A DNA stretch of 64,000 nucleotides from an uncultured Porphyromonas sp. (GTDB lineage: Bacteria; Bacteroidota; Bacteroidia; Bacteroidales; Porphyromonadaceae): positions 1 through 64,000 of the forward strand of contig NZ_UQJH01000002.1 in assembly GCF_900541275.1 (NCBI RefSeq), read 5' to 3'. How positions within the stretch are numbered: position 1 is the first letter of the stretch; every line of letters begins with the position of its first letter. Positions 44,074 through 52,846 of this stretch are shown in pieces. A program made the translations under genes and the position numbers. The notes below the pieces were generated by a model. It made no database searches and was not told where the DNA came from. It saw nothing but the letters and a program-made list of their open reading frames with translations.

Positions 44074-44688
44074 ATGAGACATCTACTCAGACCCACTCAT
44101 CTGACGATCCTGATCCTGCTCTCCAGTCTGCTGTTAGTCAGCGGGTGCGACAAGAAACGCTTGTCCTACGTCGATATGATCAAGCAAGAGGAGGCGGAGG
44201 TGAAGCACTTCACCGACTCCCTCGGCATCCGGACCATCAAGGATCTCCCTGCTGACCTGATCACTCCCGAGGGGACATTTGTCAAGATCAAGGAGGGACT
44301 CCTCATTCGCGTGGTGGAGAAGGGGACTCCCGTGACCGGCAGCCAGCGGGTCATCTCTACCCGTATGGAGATTGAGGGCATCGGACCTCGCATCTCCAAG
44401 GAGTCGATCAAGCGGATGAGCAATGGCGGTCCCTACAGCGGCGGCACCGGAGCCCTCACCTTCGTCTACACGCCGAAGGGCGAGGATGTGGTCCTTGACC
44501 CCAATCAAGACGCACAGGAGAGTGCCAATAACAACCTCCAGTGCGAGGCTCTCCTCGAGGCGGTCCGTCTCGCCGGCGTACCCTCTCGAGTGCAGGTCAT
44601 CACCTCCTTCCGCCACGGGCCGATAGCTTTCTCCAAGGACGGCTTCGCCCTCTACTTCAAGGATGTCCGCTTTGAGTACAAGAAATAA
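44074..44688 (+). CDS. DUF4827-like lipoprotein, unknown function
   Basis: Lipoprotein of 204 residues with lipobox VSGC after 'MRHLLRPTHLTILILLSSLLL'. The mature start 'DKKRLSYVDMIKQEEAEVKHF' and the following 'VKIKEGLLIRVVEKGTPV' resemble the Bacteroidetes DUF4827 family, whose members look FKBP-like in fold, though I cannot verify this. A C-terminal beta-rich region ends 'YFKDVRFEYKK'. It precedes glmM by 18 bases and is probably in the same transcript as glmM-pepT, but no functional link is evident. Confidence 0.65.
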   Translation: MRHLLRPTHLTILILLSSLLLVSGCDKKRLSYVDMIKQEEAEVKHFTDSLGIRTIKDLPADLITPEGTFVKIKEGLLIRVVEKGTPVTGSQRVISTRMEIEGIGPRISKESIKRMSNGGPYSGGTGALTFVYTPKGEDVVLDPNQDAQESANNNLQCEALLEAVRLAGVPSRVQVITSFRHGPIAFSKDGFALYFKDVRFEYKK

Positions 44689-44706
44689 CCGAAAATCGAT
44701 CATATC

Positions 44707-46110
44707 ATGAGCCTTATCAAGTCCATCTCCGGGATCCGAGGCACCATCGGAGGAAGCGCCTCCGAGGGTCTCAATCCGATCAACATTGTCAACTTCACCG
44801 CAGCCTTTGCCACCCAGGCACGGAAAAACTCTCCCATACAGTCCAATAAGATCGTCGTCGGTCGCGATGCCCGTATGTCCGGAGACATGATCCAGCGGAT
44901 CGTGATCGGCACGCTACAGGCTGTCGGCTTTGATGTGGTGAATATCGGTCTCGCCACCACCCCGACGACAGAGTTTGCCGTCACCGAGGAGGGCGCCGAT
45001 GCCGGCATCATCATCACGGCGAGCCACAACCCTAAGCACTGGAATGCCCTGAAGCTCCTCAATCACGAGGGCACTTTCCTCACCGATGCTGAGGGACGGG
45101 AGGTCTACAGGATGGCTGATGCGGAGGACTTCACCTTCGCCGAGGTGGATCACTTGGGACATGTGGAGCACAAGGACTACACCGATGCCCACGTGCAGAT
45201 GGTGCTGAGCCTCCCCGAGGTGGACGCTGCTGCGATCCGCGAGGCAGGGCTCACCGTCTGCGCCGACACGATCAACTCCGTCGGCGGCATCGCACTGCCC
45301 CGCCTCTTCGACGCACTCGGTGTCAAGAGTGCCTACCTGCTCCATGGCGAGCCTACCGGGGACTTTGCTCATAACCCTGAGCCTCTGCCACAAAATCTTA
45401 TCGAGCTGGGGCAATTGGTCAAGGAGAAAAAGGCCGATGTCGGCTTCTCCGTCGACCCCGATGTGGATCGCTTGGCGATCTTCTGCGAGGACGGTACCCC
45501 CTTCGGTGAGGAGTACACCCTCGTCAGCATCGCCGACTACCTGCTGAGCATCTATCCGGGTAGCGACACCGTCTCCAATCTCAGCTCCACCCGCGCCCTC
45601 CGTGATGTCACCATCTCTCATGGAGGCACCTACACGCCGGCCGCTGTTGGCGAGGTGAATGTGGTGACAAAGATGAAAGAGGTGGGCGCACTCATCGGTG
45701 GCGAGGGCAATGGCGGAGTGATCTACCCCAAGGCTCACTACGGCCGGGACGCACTCGTCGGCATCGCCCTCTTCCTCACCATGATGGCAAAGCGCTTCCT
45801 CAAGCCGACCCAGATCAAGGCGCTCCTACCGCAGTATGCCATGGTGAAGAAGCGTCAGGACCTCACCGGTCTCGACGTGGACAGGATCTTTGACGATATC
45901 AAGAGGGCGTATAAGGATCAGTCGATTACCACCATCGACGGAGTGAAGATAGACTTTGCCGACCGCTGGGTCCATCTCCGCAAGAGCAATACCGAGCCGA
46001 TCATGCGGATCTATGCCGAGGCGCACACAGAGGCCGAGGCTGATGCGATAGCCGAGGAGATCATCTCACACTTTGCTCCCCACGAGACCAATCTCGATGC
46101 GTATAAGTAA
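44707..46110 (+). CDS. glmM: Phosphoglucosamine mutase
   Basis: Alpha-D-phosphohexomutase, 467 residues, predicted to convert glucosamine 6-phosphate to glucosamine 1-phosphate for peptidoglycan and LPS precursors. The catalytic phosphoserine loop is TASHNP (Ser106), the metal loop 'DPDVDRLA', the sugar loop 'GGEGNGG' and the phosphate-binding 'RKSNTEPIMRIY'. The N-terminal 'SGIRGTIGG' is typical. Phosphomannomutase activity cannot be excluded. The pepT start codon lies 14 bases before its stop. Confidence 0.9.
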   Translation: MSLIKSISGIRGTIGGSASEGLNPINIVNFTAAFATQARKNSPIQSNKIVVGRDARMSGDMIQRIVIGTLQAVGFDVVNIGLATTPTTEFAVTEEGADAGIIITASHNPKHWNALKLLNHEGTFLTDAEGREVYRMADAEDFTFAEVDHLGHVEHKDYTDAHVQMVLSLPEVDAAAIREAGLTVCADTINSVGGIALPRLFDALGVKSAYLLHGEPTGDFAHNPEPLPQNLIELGQLVKEKKADVGFSVDPDVDRLAIFCEDGTPFGEEYTLVSIADYLLSIYPGSDTVSNLSSTRALRDVTISHGGTYTPAAVGEVNVVTKMKEVGALIGGEGNGGVIYPKAHYGRDALVGIALFLTMMAKRFLKPTQIKALLPQYAMVKKRQDLTGLDVDRIFDDIKRAYKDQSITTIDGVKIDFADRWVHLRKSNTEPIMRIYAEAHTEAEADAIAEEIISHFAPHETNLDAYK

Positions 46111-47326
46111 GGAGAGCATCGTCAAGCGATTTCTACGCTACGTCTCTCTCGAGACCACGTCTGACCCCTCGAGCGAGGAGACTCCCTCCTCGGATAAGGA
46201 GTGGGATCTGGCGCACCTCCTCTGCTTCGAGCTGCGCAGCATGGGTCTCGCAGCATCCGTAGACGATCACTGCTACGTCACGGCGACCATCCCTGCCGTA
46301 GGGATGACAAGCCAGCCGGTGATCGGTCTGATCGCCCACATGGACACCTCTCCGGACGCCTCCGGACGGGACGTCAAGCCAAGGATAGTCCATTACGATG
46401 GCGGAGAGATCCCACTCAATGAGTCGGGCTCTATCACTCTCACTCCTCAGAAATTCCCCGAGCTGGCACGGTACGTGGGCCAAGAGCTGATCGTCACCGA
46501 TGGCACCACGCTCCTCGGGGCGGACGACAAGGCCGGTGTCGCAGCCATTATGGAGCTGGCGCACTACCTGACATCTCACCCCGAGATTGCTCACGGAGAG
46601 ATCCGGATCGGCTTTACACCCGATGAGGAGATCGGCAGAGGAGCTTCACTCTTTGATGTGGAGGGGTTCGCTGCCGACTTTGCCTATACGGTAGATGGCG
46701 GAGCTCTCGGAGAGCTGCAGTACGAGAATTTTAACGCCGCCTCAGCCACCATCCACTGCCACGGGCTCAATGTCCACCCCGGCGATGCCAAGGGCAAAAT
46801 GATCAACGCCATGCGCCTCGCTATGGACTTCGACAGCGCCCTACCCGACCAGCGCCCCTCCACGACCGAGGGGAGAGAGGGCTTTTACCACCTCACTGCG
46901 ATGAGTGGCACCGTAGAGGAGGCAGAGCTGGAGTACATCCTCAGGGACTTCGATAGCGAAGCACTCGAGGAGCGCAAGGACACGCTACTCCGCACTGCGG
47001 CAGCGATCAACTCCCGCTATGGCGAGGAGCGCATCGCCGTCACCGTCCACGACCAGTATCGCAATATGCTGGAGTGCCTGCTCTACCGGATGGAGATCGT
47101 CGATCACGCCGCCGAGGCGATGAAGCGGCTCGGCATCGAGCCGATCACCTCGCCCATCAGAGGCGGCACCGATGGGGCCACACTCAGCCACAGGGGACTA
47201 CCCTGCCCCAACCTCTTTGCCGGAGGGCTCAACTTCCACGGCATCTATGAGTACCTACCAATCCCCTCGCTCGTGATGGCTGCCGAGACCCTTCTCGAGA
47301 TCGTCACGACAGAGGTGAGATCATAG
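46097..47326 (+). CDS. pepT: Peptidase T (tripeptide aminopeptidase)
   Basis: M20 zinc aminopeptidase, 409 residues, releasing the N-terminal residue of tripeptides in the cytoplasm. 'LIAHMDTSPDASG' holds the first zinc ligand, 'LLGADDKAGVAAIMELAHYL' the bridging aspartate, and 'GFTPDEEIGRGA' the catalytic glutamates. 'IRGGTDGATLSHRGLPCPNLFAGG' carries the last ligands. The ATG at 46097 gives the standard length and overlaps glmM; an upstream Met at 46073 adds eight residues that do not fit. Typical for a peptide-fermenting Bacteroidales. Confidence 0.95.
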   Translation: MRISKESIVKRFLRYVSLETTSDPSSEETPSSDKEWDLAHLLCFELRSMGLAASVDDHCYVTATIPAVGMTSQPVIGLIAHMDTSPDASGRDVKPRIVHYDGGEIPLNESGSITLTPQKFPELARYVGQELIVTDGTTLLGADDKAGVAAIMELAHYLTSHPEIAHGEIRIGFTPDEEIGRGASLFDVEGFAADFAYTVDGGALGELQYENFNAASATIHCHGLNVHPGDAKGKMINAMRLAMDFDSALPDQRPSTTEGREGFYHLTAMSGTVEEAELEYILRDFDSEALEERKDTLLRTAAAINSRYGEERIAVTVHDQYRNMLECLLYRMEIVDHAAEAMKRLGIEPITSPIRGGTDGATLSHRGLPCPNLFAGGLNFHGIYEYLPIPSLVMAAETLLEIVTTEVRS

Positions 47327-47369
47327 TAAGCAACCTTTTTATACAAAACTCAATACAAACAATCAATCT

Positions 47370-48464
47370 ATGGAACTAAAGAAAACCCCCTTCCATGACA
47401 TCCATGTCAAGCTCGGAGCCAAGATGACCAACTTCGCCGGCTACGACATGCCGATCCAGTACCCCGACGGCATCGTCGCTGAGCATATGGCAGTCCTCGA
47501 GAGCGTCGGCGTCTTCGACGTCTCCCACATGGGCGCTCTCTTCGTCAGCGGCCCCAAGGCAGTGGAGTTCCTCCAGAATGTCTGCTCCAACGACATCTCC
47601 AAGCTTACGGACGGCAAGGCGCAGTACAATTACTACCCCAATGACAAGGGTGGTATCGTCGATGACTTCATCGCCTACTGCTTTGGGGACCACTATATGC
47701 TGGTCGCCAATGCCGCCAATATCGAGAAGGACTTCAAGTGGATCTCCGACCACAAGATCGATGGCGTGGAGCTGGAGAACCGCTCTGAGCGGATGAGCAT
47801 CCTCGCCGTCCAGGGACCCAAGGCCAAGGAGACGATACAGAAGCTCGTCGACATCGACGTTGATGCGATCCCTTACTACAGCTTCCACAGAGGGAAGTTC
47901 CACGGCGAGGAGGTGCTGGTCTCCAATACCGGCTACACCGGTGCCGGAGGCTACGAGCTCTACATCCAGGACATCAAGGATCCGGAGAACTTCTGGAACC
48001 AGCTCTTTGAGGCCGGAAAGGAATTTGACATCAAGCCGGTCGGTCTCGGTGCCCGTGACACCCTCCGCCTCGAGATGGGATTCTGCCTCTACGGCAACGA
48101 CATCGACGACACCACCAATCCCTACGCCGCCGGCCTCGGCTGGACAACGAAGCTGATCGAGGGCAAGGAGAATCTCCCCGGTCGCAAGATCCTTGAGGAG
48201 GCTAAGGCCAATGGCACCAAGTACCGTCTCGTCGGCATCGAGCTGAAGGGACGCGGTGTACCTCGCGAGGGTTACAAGGTGACCGATGGCAATGGCAAGG
48301 AGATCGGCCACCTCACCTCCGGTACCATGTCTCCCGCGCTCAAGAAGGGCATCGCCCTCGGCTACGTCCTCTCCGACTATAAGAAGCCTGAGACCGAGGT
48401 CGCCATCGAGATCCGTGGCAAGGAGGTAGAGGCTGAGGTAATCAAACTCCCCTTCCGCAAGTAA
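47370..48464 (+). CDS. gcvT: Glycine cleavage system T protein (aminomethyltransferase)
   Basis: T protein, 364 residues, that moves the methylene carbon of lipoyl-bound aminomethyl to tetrahydrofolate, releasing ammonia. 'MELKKTPFHDIHVKLGAKMTNFAGYDMPIQY', 'GVFDVSHMGALFVSGP', 'YTGAGGYELYI' and 'PVGLGARDTLRLEMGFCLYG' are family signatures. The length is normal. No gcvH or gcvP is in the window, so the other components are elsewhere. A strong terminator follows. Confidence 0.96.
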   Translation: MELKKTPFHDIHVKLGAKMTNFAGYDMPIQYPDGIVAEHMAVLESVGVFDVSHMGALFVSGPKAVEFLQNVCSNDISKLTDGKAQYNYYPNDKGGIVDDFIAYCFGDHYMLVANAANIEKDFKWISDHKIDGVELENRSERMSILAVQGPKAKETIQKLVDIDVDAIPYYSFHRGKFHGEEVLVSNTGYTGAGGYELYIQDIKDPENFWNQLFEAGKEFDIKPVGLGARDTLRLEMGFCLYGNDIDDTTNPYAAGLGWTTKLIEGKENLPGRKILEEAKANGTKYRLVGIELKGRGVPREGYKVTDGNGKEIGHLTSGTMSPALKKGIALGYVLSDYKKPETEVAIEIRGKEVEAEVIKLPFRK

Positions 48465-48487
48465 CGCACGACCTATCCATTTTATCC

Positions 48488-48531
48488 AAAAGCACGTCCT
48501 TGGGTATCCCCCAAGGACGTGCTTTTTTTAT
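48488..48531 (+). terminator. Terminator of gcvT
   Basis: A long near-perfect stem (AAGCACGTCCTTGGG with CCCAAGGACGTGCTT), 5-base loop, then TTTTTTT, beginning 24 bases after the stop. Confidence 0.9.
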
Positions 48532-48675
48532 CCTCACCGGCAGAGACCCAAGGGACAGTAAGGCTCCACCATCGCTCCATCCGGCAGCAGAGTGCACTGG
48601 CACTGCACCCCGGCAGAGTGGCCTCAGTGGCGACACAGGAGAAGACTGACTCTCAGTATGGCACAGCCCGCATTT

Positions 48676-48691
48676 CTTTTACCGATATTAG
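48676..48691. repeat. Single degenerate palindrome unit
   Basis: CTTTTACCGATATTAG matches 14 of 16 bases of the CTAATACCGATATTAG unit found in arrays elsewhere. It is a relic within the 560-base gap before the cytolysin-like pair. Nothing else was recognised between the gcvT terminator and 49025 except an AT-rich stretch from about 48985. Confidence 0.45.
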
Positions 48692-49025
48692 GCTCCGCTC
48701 ACTCGTCTATTGGATACTTTTTCTGGACACCACAATTGAGTCGCCCTCCACTTCTCCTAAATCCCTCACATCATCAAACCCCCTTTCATCCTCCTCACCC
48801 TCCCAGCACATCAAAATGCAACCCCTATAGGGATCAGATTACAGCCTAAAATACAAAACCAAGTTTGTTTTTACAATATTTTGAAACATGTGGGATAATT
48901 GGTAAAATCGGTCATCGAAATACTGCCAGAATGGCAACCTCGGAGACTTACATATGGTATAGTCACGGAGTTAGCATGAAGGCAAGGTTAGTATTTATAT
49001 GTTCCACTTTTTTTATTAAAAAGCT

Positions 49026-50771
49026 ATGAACCTACAGCGAACGTGTCTTCTCATCGGCGGATGGCTGACTTTTCTGGGACTTTCTCTCAGCTCCTGCAGC
49101 AAGAGCGAAGTCCCGGGTGAGCCCGCTGTGTCACCGGAGACCCGGCTCGGAAGCCTGCCATTGGCTGCAGGAATGCTCCGAGGCAATGATCCCATACCGG
49201 ATCCTCAGATCGTTGGAGATCCCGGAAAGGGTGGCCCCGTAGTGCCTACCACCAAGGATGACCTCCACGGTGTAATCATCAGCCGGAGTACGATGTACAG
49301 CTCCGGATCGGTCTACAACGAGTATTTACTCTTCAATCCCATGAGCAACCTCATCTACCCCGGTAATGTGCTTGTGGGAAACTCTATCAGTAATGGTCGC
49401 TATCTCCCTGTCATGGGTCAAAAAGTCGGTGATGTCACTTGGTCCTCTCCCGACTTGGTCCCTGCCGATCCGCAAGTGGATAAGTTTGTCCAGCGGGTTA
49501 TGGATCCACGGTTTAGCGACTATTCGGCGACAATGCAGAAATGGCGTGGCACGCCAACTCTACCCACTTCCGCCATTACCACCTTTGAGCTGACTGAAGT
49601 GAAAGATCTCAAGGAGTTCAGTGCCAAGTTGGGACTTGGCTTTGAGACTGAGAATGTCAAGGCGGGAATCACCTTTGAGGGCAAGAATGGGGATCTGAAG
49701 ACCCATATGCTGGTGAAGTTTGTGCAGAAGCTTTTCTCCGTCTCCATGGATCTGCCCGATCGCCAGCACCTGCTCTCTGCAGCTCCGGGGGCTCTGCAGG
49801 GTGTCATGCCGGTATACATTTCGGATGTGTTTTATGGGCGTATGGGCTTTGCGCTCATCTCTACGGACCATGACTACTTAGAGCTGATGGCCGCCTTGCA
49901 GGTGATGGCTCCGTCTTTCAAGTTTGAGCTTTCATCCACTTACAAGAAGATTCTGGATGAGTCTTTTACTCAGTACGTCTTTACCGGCGGCAAGTCGGGT
50001 GACCATGGCCTCTCTGTCAAGAAGGGTTGGGACGGCTTCAAGGAAGCACTCAGTACGGAACTCAATCCTGCCGAGGCTGTCCCGGTGGCCATCACGCTCC
50101 GATATGCGGATGACAACTCAGTTGCCCGCGTTGTCCAGACCGGTCAGTACCCCATCACAGAGAGTTACTTCGTCAAGGAGAGTGACGAGATGTCCTTTAG
50201 CTTCCGCCCCGTGGAGATTAGGGCTAACGCAGGCAATAAGGAGGAGCTCCAAGTCTGGGGTCACACCATCCTCACCGTACCGGCAGAGCTCACCAAAGAT
50301 GGCACTGCCTCTGAGGACTATCGTCTCGTATGGTTAGGGATGAGCAAGTATGTCAAGCTGGATAAGCAAAAGAAAGCCAGTATGCCCAATGCCGAGACTA
50401 TCAACGTCACTCTGCATCGCCCCAAGGGAATGTCCATGCAGGACTTCCTCAATCAGAGGATCTACATCGACACTCACTTCCATAATACCAACTCTGCCGG
50501 AACCATTACCGGTGACGATCTCGGTGAGAGCAAGTACAGCATCCGACTCCAGGATCTGATCTTCAATGCAATCCATAACAGTCTCTCCGTCACTACGCGG
50601 AAGAATGCATACAACGACTACTCTGCGACGGTCCTCTTTGATCTTTTCCACGAGGCCAAGGAGATCGAGGAGATTCCCACTTCGCTCCGCTCCGTCACTA
50701 GTGCAGACGGCACCCGGACTCTGACCAGATGCTTCGGCAGTGAGCCTGAGCCATACCTGACCAATCACTGA
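49026..50771 (+). CDS. Cholesterol-dependent-cytolysin-like lipoprotein 1
   Basis: Predicted pore-forming protein of the thiol-activated cytolysin superfamily, 581 residues, with a lipoprotein signal (lipobox LSSC, Cys24). 'NPMSNLIYPGNVLVGNSISNG' matches domain 1. Residues ~200-260 ('LGLGFETENVKAGITFE...LVKFVQKLFSVSMDLP') match the first membrane-inserting segment. 'MPVYISDVFYGRMGFALIST' and the Gly-Gly at 321-322 followed by 'DHGLSVKKGWDGFKEAL' match the core of domain 3, and 'DNSVARVV' aligns with its end. The undecapeptide and classical domain 4 are absent. Instead there is a ~190-residue C-terminal region with 'RPKGMSMQDFL', shared with the next gene. Lipidation is unusual for a secreted pore former. 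Confidence 0.88.
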   Translation: MNLQRTCLLIGGWLTFLGLSLSSCSKSEVPGEPAVSPETRLGSLPLAAGMLRGNDPIPDPQIVGDPGKGGPVVPTTKDDLHGVIISRSTMYSSGSVYNEYLLFNPMSNLIYPGNVLVGNSISNGRYLPVMGQKVGDVTWSSPDLVPADPQVDKFVQRVMDPRFSDYSATMQKWRGTPTLPTSAITTFELTEVKDLKEFSAKLGLGFETENVKAGITFEGKNGDLKTHMLVKFVQKLFSVSMDLPDRQHLLSAAPGALQGVMPVYISDVFYGRMGFALISTDHDYLELMAALQVMAPSFKFELSSTYKKILDESFTQYVFTGGKSGDHGLSVKKGWDGFKEALSTELNPAEAVPVAITLRYADDNSVARVVQTGQYPITESYFVKESDEMSFSFRPVEIRANAGNKEELQVWGHTILTVPAELTKDGTASEDYRLVWLGMSKYVKLDKQKKASMPNAETINVTLHRPKGMSMQDFLNQRIYIDTHFHNTNSAGTITGDDLGESKYSIRLQDLIFNAIHNSLSVTTRKNAYNDYSATVLFDLFHEAKEIEEIPTSLRSVTSADGTRTLTRCFGSEPEPYLTNH

Positions 50772-50799
50772 ACCCCTTCCTAATAAAGAACCAAAAGTC

Positions 50800-52494
50800 A
50801 TGAATAAGTTATTTCGCCACATAGTCTCGCTTGCACCCTTCTCCGCACTTCTCGCAGGGGCAATGATGCTATCCACCGGCTGCCGGGATCACTCTGCTGA
50901 GCCGACACAATCCACCGACACCCCCACTGAGGGAGACGCTTCTGCACTCCTCACTCAGCTTCGTGCACTGCCCCTGCCCAATGGCATGACCACAGGAGAG
51001 GAGGGCGGCTTGGTACTGCCTCAGTTGGCTCCCATCGCGCCTCAGGTCAACGAAGAGTCCATTGAGGAAGGGACCTTTAACGGGCTCAAGGGAGTGTTTG
51101 TCAACATGCGAAAGGTCTACAACTCCGGATTTGCTTTCGATGAGCTCTCCATCTTTAACCCCTCGGAGAATCAGATCTACCCCGGATCTGTCTTCGTCGG
51201 CAGCTCGATCACCAATGGCAAGTATCTCAGGCTGCCCGGCACCACCGGTGAGCTGGTGTGGAGTGCCAAGGATCTGATCCCAAGCACGCCGATGAATTTT
51301 GTCGCCCATTTCGAAAACCCTAAGTCGAGCGACTATAATATGACGTTACAGCAGTGGTTAGGCATGCCGAGCCATCCTCTCTCCGCCACCACCATGTATG
51401 AGGTCAATGAGGTGTCCAACTCGACAGAGATTGGTGCCAAGCTGGGTATCGGGTATCAGAAGGAGGATCTCATCGCTCAGCTCAACCTTAACACATCGCA
51501 CCAGAAGATGAAGACCCACGTCCTCGTCAAGGCGATCCAGAAGGCTTTCAGCATCGCTGTGGACATCCCGGATCAGTTTATTCTCAAGAGTGCCAATGTG
51601 GCGAAAATGGATGGAGTGATGCCCGTCTATGTCTCTGAGGTCTTCTATGGCCGCATGGGCTTCGCCGTCATCTCAAGCAATCACGAGTATCATGATGTGG
51701 TCGCCGCGCTTAATCTCAATCTCCCGACAGAGAAAGTCAATGTCGAGCTGGAGACGAAGTACAAGGAGATCCTTGATGCTTCTGTATCCAAGTCCCGCAT
51801 CATTGGCGGCACCTCGCAGGAGCATGGACTTGGTCTTTCCAATGGCTGGGAGGGCTTCAAGCAGTGTCTTTCCGCACCCCTCACTCCGTCTTCCGCTCGT
51901 CCTGTTGCTTACACGCTACGCTATGTCCACGACAACTCTGTTGCGCGCGTGGTCCTCACCAGCGACTTTATCCGCAACGAGTCCTATTTCATTCCTGAGA
52001 TGGACGAGCTTACCCTGCGCTTTACTCCTCGCACGCTGAGAGCCAAGGCGGACAACGTCAAGCCGCTCTATGTCTATGGTAATGTCACCATCTCAGTAGA
52101 CGGACAGAAGGATCAGATGATCTTCAATAGGGATATGAAGGAGTACGTCCGCATCGATGACCCCGAGCAAGAGGTCAATCTAGGTGAGGGTAATGTGTCC
52201 GAGATCACCATCCGCAGACCGAAAGGGATGAGCATGGAGGACTTCCTCAAGATGAAGCTGACCATCTACGCTTACTTCGGTCACACCAATTCCGCCGGCA
52301 CAGCCAATATCTACAACCTCGGAGATGCGACAAGTCACTGCACCGTACGCGAGCTGATGATGGCTGCCATGAGAGGCACGATGAATGTCTTTACCCAGGA
52401 GAAGCGCTCCGGACAGCGCGAGGCTAACCTGGTAATGAATATCGATACGAATAGCGGGATCAGAGTCATCAGTGGCTCCATCTCCAAAAAGTAA
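50800..52494 (+). CDS. Cholesterol-dependent-cytolysin-like lipoprotein 2
   Basis: Paralogue of the preceding gene, 564 residues, 28 bases downstream, with lipobox STGC (Cys28). It shares the domain-1 block 'NPSENQIYPGSVFVGSSITNG', the domain-3 blocks 'LVKAIQKAFSIAVDIP' and 'GVMPVYVSEVFYGRMGFAVIS', the Gly-Gly at 336-337 ('IIGGTSQEHGLGLSNGWEGFKQCL'), 'DNSVARVV' and the C-terminal 'RPKGMSMEDFL'. It also lacks the cholesterol-recognition undecapeptide. Tandem, non-identical pairs are known for cytolysin-like proteins of Bacteroidota, where two subunits form one pore. Here the sequence supports a pair but not a mechanism. Confidence 0.88.
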   Translation: MNKLFRHIVSLAPFSALLAGAMMLSTGCRDHSAEPTQSTDTPTEGDASALLTQLRALPLPNGMTTGEEGGLVLPQLAPIAPQVNEESIEEGTFNGLKGVFVNMRKVYNSGFAFDELSIFNPSENQIYPGSVFVGSSITNGKYLRLPGTTGELVWSAKDLIPSTPMNFVAHFENPKSSDYNMTLQQWLGMPSHPLSATTMYEVNEVSNSTEIGAKLGIGYQKEDLIAQLNLNTSHQKMKTHVLVKAIQKAFSIAVDIPDQFILKSANVAKMDGVMPVYVSEVFYGRMGFAVISSNHEYHDVVAALNLNLPTEKVNVELETKYKEILDASVSKSRIIGGTSQEHGLGLSNGWEGFKQCLSAPLTPSSARPVAYTLRYVHDNSVARVVLTSDFIRNESYFIPEMDELTLRFTPRTLRAKADNVKPLYVYGNVTISVDGQKDQMIFNRDMKEYVRIDDPEQEVNLGEGNVSEITIRRPKGMSMEDFLKMKLTIYAYFGHTNSAGTANIYNLGDATSHCTVRELMMAAMRGTMNVFTQEKRSGQREANLVMNIDTNSGIRVISGSISKK

Positions 52495-52620
52495 CCATGG
52501 CTAGAGCATCAGGACCCGGTCGCATAAAGTCATCGGTGCCATATTCTCGACACGGCAGATATATGGCTTCCGGTACGGGACGCCCGTCGTCAGTATGATT
52601 CGGTAAGTCTTGAGTCTTTC

Positions 52621-52697
52621 TCGAGACAGAGTGTCTCGATCAATGGTAGCAGCCTCGGACTAATTCGGAAATTAGATCGACTAATATTCGGTGTTAG
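52621..52697. repeat. Hairpin and two diverged palindrome units
   Basis: TCGAGACA/TGTCTCGA (52621-52639) forms a perfect 8-bp hairpin. Diverged units of the 16-bp palindrome family start at 52660 (CTAATTCGGAAATTAG) and 52681 (CTAATATTCGGTGTTAG), 21 bp apart. They lie in the 350-base gap between the second cytolysin-like gene and the protease. No clear promoter or other gene was seen in this gap. Confidence 0.6.
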
Positions 52698-52846
52698 TGC
52701 GAGGTTTGTCACCGGAGGCAGAGACAACGGATCGCCTCCTGCTGATCGCCGAGATCTCGCGGGGCACTCTGAGTCGACGGAATGATGACCATGGCTTGTG
52801 ATATGGCAGTCTATGATGCAATTCGCCTGACAAGAAACATCGCATT

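Noticed and set aside
47376..48311. 311-codon frame opposite gcvT
   Set aside because: It is a shadow of a fully conserved gene with no recognisable motif.
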